In this document: in pieces, positions 27,529 through 37,396 of the stretch
Layout: each line of letters begins with the position of its first letter
Position numbering within the stretch: the first letter of the stretch is position 1
Source: Roseiarcus sp963832305
GTDB taxonomy: Bacteria; Pseudomonadota; Alphaproteobacteria; Rhizobiales; Beijerinckiaceae
Assembly (NCBI GenBank): GCA_963832305.1
Contig: CAWHTU010000032.1
Coordinates: 1 to 64,000 of the forward strand
Direction of reading: 5' to 3'
Length of the DNA stretch: 64,000 nt
Translations under genes and position numbers: made by a program
The notes under the pieces: generated by a model
Databases searched by the model: none
What the model saw: only the letters and a program-made list of their open reading frames with translations
What the model was told of the DNA's origin: nothing

Positions 27529-28012
27529 TTACGACTGCGCCCTTCGGATCCCTGCCTCGAGGTTGAATGTCATTATGGCGATAAGGGCGGCCGCTGTGCC
27601 GCCGCTCGCCGTGGTGAAGAGCGACGTCGCGAGCGCGGTAAAACTGGTTGCGCCTCCGGCGAGCGACTTAGCCTGCAGCGAGAGCCCGATCGCGGTGCCG
27701 ACAAAGCCGGCGATGACGCAGAGGCGCTCGCTCAGATGACCGAAGTCGGCTGTCGGCGGCGATCGGAGGTCAACGACCGGATTGTCGCAGCGCTGACGAA
27801 GTCTCCAATCTCTGATCGCCGACTTTCCACCCCTGCCACCCGAGCCATCCCATCGTCCCCAGGAACAGGGCGCCGATGACGCTCGTCATCATACTCGTGT
27901 CGTTCGCCCAGATTGTCTGTGGCACGCCGTTGGCGCAGGCGAAGAACGCCAAGCCCATGCACGCGAGACATATGACGAAATGCGACAGAAAAGTGAGACG
28001 GACATTGCTCAT
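27529..28012 (-). pseudogene. MotA/TolQ/ExbB-like proton-channel protein (frameshifted)
   Basis: The N-terminal part has two hydrophobic segments (FLSHFVICLACMGLAFFACA and VIGALFLGTMGWLGWQGW). The frame breaks near 27780-27800, and the second part reads DFGHLSERLCVIAGFVGTAI, GLSLQAKSLAGGATSFTALA, TSLFTTASGGTAAALIAIMT and ends about 12 residues later (NLEAGIRRAQS). GxxGTxxGL followed by TSLxTTAxG is the MotA/TolQ/ExbB core signature. One extra base (probably an A in gcgacaat) explains the break. It stands just downstream of the giant tail gene and before the ExbD-like gene. Confidence 0.7.
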
Positions 28013-28143
28013 GGCGCTGCGTCCAGTTCGTGTAAAGACACTTTCAGCACGTGCAAATGGTCTCCGATCGGGATGGATCGCATAGCAGAAGCCTTAGCCC
28101 GAGATTGACGACCCGATGGGCTTTGCCGTCGCCTTCGGCAATG

Positions 28144-31100
28144 CTACCCGCTGATCCTCATCCCGAGCGATTGCCCGAACTGCGTCACTGGCAAGCCGGG
28201 TTCGAAGATTGCTCCCACACCCGCCGCCGGATTGCCGAACACCGAGTAGAGAGGCTTTCCGAACTCGCCGGAATTGTCATAAAGGAACTCGCCCATCGTG
28301 CTGTCGTCCGAGCCCATAGTGGCGATGCCCGCGACGCCTGCGTTCGGCCCGAAGGGAATGCTTGAAATGGAGCCTCCGGACCCGCCTGGTGCCCCCGCGG
28401 TCATGGTTTCTGATGATACCGCGCCATTGGCGTTGGTCACCGTGTAGGTGCCCGCGCCGCCGGTCCCGGTGCCGAGCGCCGTGATGGTGACCGGCGTCGC
28501 CAGATGGACGCCGCCATCGCTGATCACCGAGCCGACGCCCAGCACGCCGCCCGGCGAGCCGGTGACAGTCAGCGTCGTCGCTCCGTCCCGCCCAGAGATG
28601 CGGCGAGCGTGAAGTTGATCGGCCAGACGCAGGTCGAAGTTCCATTGCTGGTCGCGCTGCTGTTGTTGATGTTGTAGCCGACAGTGTAGGCGCCCGCGAT
28701 CGAGGACAGGTAGGCATTGACGACCGCGCCGCCCGACACCGTGACGTCGAGCTTCGGGGGCTAATTAAGCCGGCCGCCCCGGCTCCGCATGAGCCTCCAG
28801 TTAAAGTGTAGGTCCCGTTGGTGTATCCGGAACCTCCCGTGACCGCGAGCGATTGCCCGCCGGCCGGGCCGATCAAGCCGCTTACCCGGGCGTTGCTCAT
28901 CGTCGAGTCGCCATAAGAAGCGAAGGTCGCGCCGCTCGACCATTGGCCGATCCCGGACGGCAGACCGCCGCTATAGGCCGCGCCCTTGACGCATTGCACG
29001 ACCGTTGCGCCGACGAGGTTGCAGGTAAACGCCGCGCTTTGCGACGTCGCGCCGGTGATCGCAGTCCATGCCATCGAAATAGGGGTGACCAGGCGCTCAC
29101 CGTCACCTGCTGGGTTCCGATGCGGAACGAATTGACCAGCTCGCCAACGCCGGGGTCTTTGCAGAAGCCGTTGGGCGGCGTGTAGAGCGCCGCTGTCCCA
29201 AACAGATTGTTGACGCCGCAAGTCGCGAGCGATGTCGCCCCCGTTGTGTTGAGCGCAAAGCTGAAGTCGATGCAGTTCGAGCCGGTCCCCGATGTGCCCG
29301 AGCAGCCGCCGGTGATCGTGCCCGAGCCCGAGCCGCCGATCGTCCCGCTTGCCTTGACCGTGAAGGTGTTGCTGATCTGGCCCGCGCCGCTCACTGTCGA
29401 TTGCGTTGGCGGCGCCGAGACCGAGACGATGTACAGACCGGAGTTGCACCCCGAACAGGAAAGCGCCATGCCGGGGACGAACGGCCGCGCGTTGGCGGCG
29501 AGGCCCCCGGTGATCGTGGCGGTCGCGCCGCTCCAGGTCGCAGTCGCCGAGGCCGCATAGGTCGAGCCGATGTCGAAGCAGGGCGCGGCAAGTGCGGCTG
29601 CGTCGCAGGCCGCGATCTTCGTTCTCGACAATGTCGGCTCAGAAGCCAGCGACGGATTGTTGCTGAGCGCCGCGGCGGCAAGAATGCCCGCCCTTGCGCC
29701 TATGCGACGTCCCCCAGTGATCCCCGACCACGGGTGGCCGTCCACTCCGCCGGCGCCGGCCGCTGCCGTCTGCTGAACGGCGGCGTCCTTGGCGCCGTCG
29801 ACATAGTACGCCGGGCCTCCGCCGGTGTAATAGACCGCGTTGGTCATCGGCTGCGACGAGACGTTGACGACGGCGGTCGGCCCTCCGGGCGCAGTCAGCG
29901 AATAGGTCGAACCATTCGCGCCCCAGGTCCCGCTGAGAAGCCCGGTGATCTGGGTGCCGAGCGTGATCTGCGTCGTGGCGCCGCCCATGCCGGAGCAGGC
30001 GGTTGAGTACGGATTGCAGCCGAGGGCCTCACCCTCCCAGAGCGATCCGGTGACGGCGCTGTTCAAGGTCAGGATCGGGCTGCTCGTGCCGCCGCCGGTG
30101 ACCGTTCCGGTGAAGGTCGAGGGCGTCGCCATATCGTGGAACCACTGATCGCAGAACAGATAGCCGCTATAGATGGTCCCGGTATTCATGTTGCCCTGGT
30201 AGCGCCACATGCCGAACATCAGCAGCGGAACATTTTGCTGATTCGGGATGACGCCGCGCAGCTTCGGGCCATAGAACCAGGAAATCTGCTGCGATAGGCC
30301 GATGGCCCCGAGCGCGTAACCTTGAAACAAAAATTGGCCGTAGTCCTGGACGCAGCCGGCGTAAATGTGCGCCGAGCCGCCGCCGGGCAATTTCTCATAG
30401 GTCGACGACCAGCCGCCGGTGGTCGCGCTGCCGTCGCCGACGACATCGACCAACTCGTCGGCTCCGGTGGCGTTGTGCGAGACGATGTTGGTCCATGACG
30501 CCAAGATGATCGCATTGTTGGCTGGCGGCGACGAGAACACGATCTCGTAATCGCCGGTCGCGTAGTTGATGAAGGAGCTGGCGATCCCCGCGCCCGCGCA
30601 TGTGCCCCCTTGGGCAGAATAGGAGAACGTCGACGCGTCGGAGCAGACCTGCGTCCCGTTCACGGTGAGCGAGAAGGTGCCGTACTTGATGACCTGACCG
30701 CTGTTGGTTCCATTCTTCGCGAATTGGCCGCCGTTGTAGTAGAGGTTCACATTCGGCCACGGAGTCCCGCCCGAGACCGTCAGATTGAACGCCTGGGAGC
30801 CGATCGTTCCCTGGTTGGTGCTGAGCAACCAGGTCGAAGTCCCGCCGCCCGCGCCGGCATAAACGCAATTGGTGACGCAGGTGGTGATCGTCGGCGAGCC
30901 GATGACGTTGGTCCCAGTCAGCTCGAGCCCCGGCTCGATCGCGCCGGCGCCGATCGCCGTGACGGTAAGCGTCGAAACGCCACCCGCAGTCGCAACGGAG
31001 CCGGTGACTGTCGCCCCGGTCAGCCCGGCCGCGCTATAGGAGAGGATCCCGCTGCCGGTGCTGCCGAGTCCCATCGCGGCGACGTTGCAGTAGATCGAAG

Positions 31101-34100
31101 ACGAGCAATAGGCCGTGGTCGAGCCGTTGCCGATGCCGATGGTCGTGATTTGCGGCTGGTTGCCGATCTGCGTGATGATGCTGCCGATGCCGGCGGAGAT
31201 GGTCGAGTTGTTCTGGCCGAACCCCGTTCCGGTCGCATTCCAGAACGCCTGGTTCCACTGCGTCGGCCCTTCCGGCAGGGTCAGTCCGCCGCTGAAGCGA
31301 TTGGCCGGCATTCCCTGAGAGAAGGCAAGTCGAAGTTTGTTGCCGCTTGGGTTTGAACCAAGCGCCGGCCCATAGACGGCGGGACCTTGACCGCCCGCTC
31401 CGACCACCGCATTGACGCCGGTGATTGATTGGACATTATTGTTGCCCGCCGTCGAGGCGACATAAGCCCCGGGATTGCCCTCGCCCTGCATCTCGGCCGG
31501 CGCGCCTACGGTGACGAAATTGCGCAGCGTCGCATAGGCCGTCCCGTTCGCGGCGCGGATCGAGACCCAGTAAACGCCGGGCGGCACATTGGGGAGCGAA
31601 CCCGACCAATTCCCGCCGCTGATCGTCTGGGAAGAGAGATTCGCCCACGAAAAGCCTGCGACCGCCGTCCCGCCTGGGGTGAGCGAAAGCTGCGCCTGGA
31701 TCGACGATGGCGTCCCGCCGAGGCTCGTCGTGTTGTATGTCCCCTTGAGCGTAATCGCGCCGGTTGGGCTCGACGAGGGATAATTGGTGACCGCATACAT
31801 CGTGCCCGCGCCAGGGTCCGAGACAGTCAGCGCCGGGCCGGGCGCGATGGCGCCGCCGCCGCTGATGCTCGACAGCGTGAAGAGGACAGGAGAACCGGAC
31901 GAGCCGACATTGCCGTTGGCCGAGTTCGACAGGACATAGGTCGAGCCGGCTTGTGGAATCGTTGTGCCGCTGCCGTAGCCGACGATCTGGACCGGCGTGT
32001 TGACTCCGGCGCCGTAAACCATCTGGTTGAGATTGACGGCCGATAGGGTCGCCGTCATCGTCTCCGGGCCGATGGTCGATTGATAATAGCCGCCGGTGAC
32101 GGTGCAGGTCGACGAGCAGTTCGCGGTCGACATGACCAAGGGCTGCTGATTGCTGATGTTCACGCCGCCATCGGTGATTAGATACGACGTCGTCAGCGTT
32201 CCGGTGACGCCGGAAACCGTGAAGTTATTGGTCGCGAGCGCCGGGTTGTAGGTTCCGGTGAAGGTCGACCCGAGTTGGTTTGCCCCGGTCGGGATGCTGG
32301 TGACGTTGAGGCACGGACTCGAGGCGCAAGCCCCGCTGCCGCCCGATGTGGTGATGTAACCGTTGACGAAGCCGGTCCCCAGCGGCGCGAGCGGCTTCCA
32401 CTGCCCGACCGAGAACTGGACCGGGGCGCCGCTCGAGCCGAGATTGATCGAGGTGACGCCGGTCGGGAAGGTGACGGTGTAGGTCGAACTCGATGACGTG
32501 GTGAGCAGCATCGAGGCTGGATTTACCGAGGCTGGCGTCGGACTCGGCGGCAGGCCGGGGCCAGCGAGGAACGCCGTGTGCGTGCCGGAGGGCAGCGCAA
32601 GCGTGCCGAAGACCGTGCTGACGACGTTGAGCGTCGCCGAGCCGCCGCTGGTCCCGCTCGCGCCGGAAAGATAGCCGGTGATGGTCGCATAGCTCGAATC
32701 CCCCCATTCGCCGGGATCGTTCATGCGGTAGAGCGAATTGGTGGTGATCGAGTTCGCGGTGTCGAACGCCTGATAGTCGGTCGTCTTCTGGCAGAGCGAG
32801 GCGAGCGAGGAGGTCGAAGGATTGCCGCTCGAATCCTGCGGGAAGACGCCCCAGTGCATCCCGATATTGCCGAGCGCGCCGCCCCAGGGTTCCGAGTTCC
32901 CGGTGCCGATGAGCCCGAATTTTGAGCCGATGACGCTCGAAATATCGCTGTGCCCGGCTTGGGTATGCGCGAGGTTTTGCCCGAGCCAGGCGTTGGTGTA
33001 ACTCGGCGATGGCCACTGGTAGAACGATCCGGACGCATAGAGGATGCCGGGCGTCCCGGACGAATAGATGGCGCCGCTGAGGGTGAGCGTCTGAGAGCCG
33101 ACGGTCTGGCTGGTGTCGACAGTGTAATTGCCGGTGTTTCCGCCAGTCCCGCTCGTCTGCGCGACGATTTTCGTTCCGGCCGCAACACCGCCCGCGCTGG
33201 TGAAGGTTTGGCCTGGAGTGAGGTAGAAAAAGGTTGAATAGGGAGACGCCGTGACGGTGAGCGTTGTCCCGGAGATCGAGGCGGTGATGTTGAAGCCGCT
33301 GTTGCTCGTCTCGGTAAAACCGTAAGTCCCGGCGCCGCCGGTCCCCGACCCGCCAAAGGTTCCGTAAGGGCTGATGACCACCTGGCCGTTGACGCCGGGC
33401 ATATACATGCCGGGCTCGATCGTGCCGACGAAGGATCCGCCCGAGACGTAAGCGCCCGGATTGGCGAGGGTCGCGACCGGCCACGAAACCGCAGCGATGG
33501 TCGTGCCGGTCCCGTTGGTCCCGACGCCGGCGATATAGGTCCCGTTATAGCCGCTGGGCGTAGCGCCGGAGACGGTGAATACCGAGCCGGGCTGGATCCA
33601 GTTCGCCGCCGCGGTGAAGGTCACCGTGCCGTTGTTCGCGCTCGACCAGGTGGCTCCGCTGATCGAGACCGAGTTCATCGAGGTCACGGTCAGCGCCGGC
33701 GCATAGGTGTGGGCGGTATAAGTCGCCGACGGCATGACGTTCGAGGTCGAAACGACGTAAGTTCCCGGGCCGCCCGTCGTGCCGCTCGACTGCGAGACGA
33801 TCGTCGTGTTTGGCGCGACCGACGAGCCAAGAATGGTCTGGCCAACAAGCAGCGGATTGCCGCTCGCAACCGTGACGGTCATCGTTGTCGATGATGCGCC
33901 GCTATTCCCGAACGAGGCGGTGATGTTGAAGCTCGTGTCCTGCGCGGTCGACGTGACATAGCCGTTGAAGCTGACCGCGCCCTGGTTGAGAATCGCCGGG
34001 ACCGAAGGGGCGCCGTTGTAGGCGGTTCCGTTCTGGTCGACGACGTGGAAGAACTGGACCCCCGGCGTCGGCGAATCGTCCCCATATTGGCCGATGATGG

Positions 34101-35115
34101 CGCAGAAGTGATCGTTGTTTTTGAAGAGGATGCCTTGTCCTCCGTTCGATGCAAAAGGAGATGTATTGGTGAATTGCGGGAGGCTGATTGCGGCCCCGGT
34201 CCCGGCAAGTGCGAAACCGCCTGACGTGTCAGGGCTGTTCGCCGGGCAGGTTCCAGCGCCGGTCGTCGTCTCGCCGACCAGCGTCGTCCCGCTCGTGCCG
34301 GCGAGCGCGGTGTAAGTCGCGTTATATCCGGTGTTGCCTGCCCCGCTGAAGCCTGAGAGCGGAAAGGTCTGGCCGGGATAGACGCCATGCGCGATCGCAA
34401 CTGTGGTGGTGACGGTCATCTCGCCGGCGATCGGCGAGTTGGAGACGCAAGTCGTCGCGCCGGTTGAAAGCGCCTGTTTGGCCCCGACGCCTGGGATCGC
34501 CGCCGCCGCGATGCTCGGCGCGGTATTGCAGTTTGCGCCATAGTCGCTGATGGCGACAAAAGTGCTGTTGCCCCACCAGACGCCGGAGGGCTCTCGCGCG
34601 CAACCTCCGCCAGTCGCTGTCCACGGATAAATTAAGGAGTTGTACCCAGACCCAGCCAGCCCGGTTGCGGGCGTCGTGCTCGGCAGCCCCCGCCACCAGT
34701 TCCATGCCTGTCCTGGATAGTTGAACTGGGAGAGAACAATCATCATGTTGTTGACGGGAACGAACGCCATGACGTTCGCCAACGCATATTCCTGATTCGC
34801 GACCGAACCGCTGAAATAGGCGTCGGTTGTTCCCTCGACCGTCTGGAACCACGAATGGCTAATGGTCGAGGGCAGCTCCATCGACCCAATGGCCCCACCA
34901 CCGTTCACCTTGAAGCCATTGTTGGAAGTGCCGTTGGAGATGTTGGAATCAAACTGCGCCGACAGTTGCGGAGTCAGCGTCGGCGGGGTGAGAATGGCCG
35001 CGCCGATCGCGCCACCGACGCCGAGCATGAGCAGCTGCGCCCATGCGGGCATGCGCCCGAACGGCCCAAGAAGGGCGACGGCGAGGCCGGAAAGGAAGGT
35101 TAGAACGCGCTTCAC
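28144..35115 (-). pseudogene. Giant repetitive exported tail/fibre-like protein, three 3' frameshifts
   Basis: Expected length about 2,320 residues. The GTG at 35115 follows the upstream stop by 2 bases. The N-terminus is signal-like (VKRVLTFLSGLAVALLGPFG) with a second hydrophobic stretch. Most of the protein is Gly/Ser/Thr-rich with many imperfect units of the pattern GTxxxxxxGTGGxGTYxVS..Q (for example KIVAQTSGTGGNTGNYTVDT). A middle region near 29.8-30.4 kb is richer in Trp, Tyr and Cys. The frame breaks near 29095, 28760 and 28575, each repairable by one base in a G or C run. The C-terminal part (SVISDGGVHLATPVTITALG) is the frame ending at 28144. Probable adhesin or fibre; function is inferred. 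Confidence 0.65.
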
Positions 35116-35117
35116 TG

Positions 35118-36511
35118 TCACGATCCCACGTATCCTTGGGCATTGCAAAAGATGGTCGACGACGCCGTGGATGGCGTGAAGGTGAGCGCCGTATTGGCGG
35201 CGACGGCGAGCGGAGTCTGGTAGACCTCATTGTCTCCGCCCGAGGTAGGAACGATGAGCACGGTCCCTGATCCGGTCGTTTCATTGTCGTTCAGGGTGAC
35301 GATCGTCGTAGCCGAGCCCGTGTTTTTGCACTGGACGCCGGTGATGTAGAGTTTTGACTCCGGCCCCTTGGGCGGCGATCAGCGTCGTTGCGCTCGTTCC
35401 TGTCTGGCTGGCGGTGCCGCGGACCATGTTCTCCTTGTTGGCGAAGGGCAGCGTAATGAGCTTGCCTTCGAGGCCAACGGCGAGCCCGGTCAGATTGCCG
35501 TTCGAGGCCGGTGACGGCTCGGCGTTCTCCGCCCGTGCGCCCGAATACGAAGCATTGCCTGGCGCGGCGGTCCCGGTTGCGCCCTGCCACGACGTCTGGT
35601 TGGCCGCCGTTGCAGCGCCGGAGGGTAGTGGAAGCGAGGCGGCGCTGACCGGTTGGGCCACCGCCGATCCGTCGACCCTCAAGGCGCCCGCGGTTGTCAG
35701 GGATAGCGAATTGGTCTGGCCATTCGTGTAAGTCGGTGGAGAGCTTGTGACCGCCGCCATGTCCAGATTGCCGGTTTGGCCGGATGTTGTCGAGCCGGCC
35801 CCTGCGACAGTCGGTTGTCCTGCTGCCGTCGCCGCGCCGGTCGGCAGGGGCAGCCCGGCAGCAGAGATTGGCTGCGTAACCGCGGAACCATCGATTTTGA
35901 GGCCGTTTGATGTGCCCGGGATCGCGGTCATCGTTCCGCCGACGCTCATGCCGCTGAGGGTCGCGGAGGCCGGGACTGCTGAGCCTGTCGAGCCGACCGA
36001 GGCATTCGAGCCGCTACCGCCGCTGCCACCGCCGGAACCAGCGCCTGTCGGCAAGCCGGAGCCGCCCGACAGGTTCAGCGTGGTGGCGCCAGCAGTCTCG
36101 ATGCCGGCCAGGTAAGCTGCCGACCCGACCGTGAACGCCATCCAGCCCCCAGCCGGGACCACGTCATTGCCGGCCGTAGCAACCACGCTGGAACCGCCGA
36201 TCGTCACATAAGCTGCGTTCGTTCCAGTATTGTAGACGACGACGACCGTTCCGCTTGGCAACGCAACGCGGCTGGAGGTGGCGCCGACGGAAAGCGAGGT
36301 ATAGGCCGGCGTGGGCTGGAAACCGGTCAGTGAAGCGGAAAACGATCCTGAAATCTTGCCGGGATTGGCCGACGTGAACAGCGGCCCAACACCCGGCTGG
36401 ATCGGCACAACTCCCGGGACGACGGTGCCGCCGGAGTCCTGATAGGTTTGCGCTTGCACGGACGCCGTGACGCCGGTCGCCAGCAGCGCGGCGAGAATTA
36501 TGCGAATTCAT
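35118..36511 (-). pseudogene. Exported repeat protein next to tail genes (two frameshifts)
   Basis: An ATG at 36511 followed by one extra A gives, if corrected, a clean signal peptide (MIRIILAALLATGVTASVQA). The second break near 35355 (aaaa run) leads into VQCKNTGSATTIVTLNDNE and ends at SSTIFCNAQGYVGS. Between them a ~60-residue unit is repeated: DGSAVTQPISAAGLPLPTGA and DGSAVAQPVSAASLPLPSGA. Gly/Ala/Ser-rich low complexity dominates. The two bases between its stop and the GTG of the giant gene show tight coupling. It looks like a fibre or adhesin, not a known family. Confidence 0.6.
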
Positions 36512-36541
36512 GAGAGAAGCCTCGGTGAGGGAGGATCAGCG

Positions 36542-37396
36542 TTACGCCGCCGATGGATTGGCCAGCATGTATGCAATCGACAGTCTGACCTGGCCGCCGC
36601 TGAAACTGCCGCCGGTCGCGGTGATGGTCAGCGTCGTCGCCGAGTAAAACGCGGTCGGGCCGATGAGGCCGTAATTGGTCGAGCCTGTCGCAATGCTCAA
36701 ACCGGAGCCGAATTGTGATAGGTTGCCGGATACCCCTACCTCATACGAGGTCGCGCCGGTTATGACGGTCACAACTCGCGCGCCGACGGCGAGTACGATG
36801 CAATTAGCCGGGATTTGCACGCTAGCGTTTGTTGACCCGCCGGAGAGCGCGACGAGGGTTTCGAGCAAACCGACTTGAATGTTTGCGCCATGCGCTGCGG
36901 CGGCGACATTGGCCTGCGCGGGCATGAAGCCCGCATCGACTACGGTCCACGCCCCAACACCATTGCTTTCGATGCCGATGAAGCCATAAGCCTTGTTGAC
37001 GACCGCCGACGCCGCGCCGTTTATCGTGTCCGTCCCGTTCGGCGTCATGGTGAGCGTTTTCGTCGTCGAGCAGTTTCCTGTCTCGTCGACGATGAGCAAG
37101 CGCGTTCCGGTAGGGTAGGTTGACGCAGCGGGTAGTGTGACCACGCGCGCGGCGGTGAGCGTGGTGTAAGAGACCATGCGATCAGTCACGAGCGCAGTAT
37201 AGGCCACGTCCGAAACCGTCGTGCGCCCGTTGGTAATCACCTCGGAGAACTTCGCGGCCGGCCATCCGCCGGCAGTCGCGCCATCGCTGATGACCAGCCG
37301 GTTGTTGGTCGTGTCCATCACCGTCTCGCCTTGCGCGCCGGTGAAGGCCGCAATCTGAGTCGATGTACCGCGCCGAAGTTGAAGCTGTTCGCTCAA
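36542..37396 (-). CDS. Tail fibre protein with major-tropism-determinant-like N-terminus
   Basis: 284 residues. The N-terminus (LQLRRGTSTQIAAFTGAQGE, TTNNRLVISDGATAGGWPAA) is the short beta motif of the Mtd N-terminal domain/phage fibre N-terminus. The central part (VVTLPAASTYPTGTRLLIVD, TLTMTPNGTDTINGA) is a common fibre module. The C-terminal part is Gly/Ser-rich and contains IPANCIVLAVGARVVTVI. It overlaps the preceding tail-tip gene by four bases, as usual for coupled tail genes. It likely contributes to receptor binding. Intact. Confidence 0.75.
   Translation of the reverse strand: MSEQLQLRRGTSTQIAAFTGAQGETVMDTTNNRLVISDGATAGGWPAAKFSEVITNGRTTVSDVAYTALVTDRMVSYTTLTAARVVTLPAASTYPTGTRLLIVDETGNCSTTKTLTMTPNGTDTINGAASAVVNKAYGFIGIESNGVGAWTVVDAGFMPAQANVAAAAHGANIQVGLLETLVALSGGSTNASVQIPANCIVLAVGARVVTVITGATSYEVGVSGNLSQFGSGLSIATGSTNYGLIGPTAFYSATTLTITATGGSFSGGQVRLSIAYMLANPSAA

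Noticed and set aside
25915..28012. The ExbB/ExbD-like set as a Zorya defence system
   Set aside because: The second protein lacks an OmpA-like peptidoglycan-binding domain that I can see, and there are no helicase or nuclease partners (ZorC/ZorD/ZorE).
28500..35100. Repeated G/C/T-rich units considered as CRISPR or satellite DNA
   Set aside because: Units are degenerate, in frame and code for a Gly/Thr-rich protein; no constant repeat with unique spacers.
36542..37396. Mtd-like fibre as part of a diversity-generating retroelement
   Set aside because: No reverse transcriptase or template repeat was found near it.
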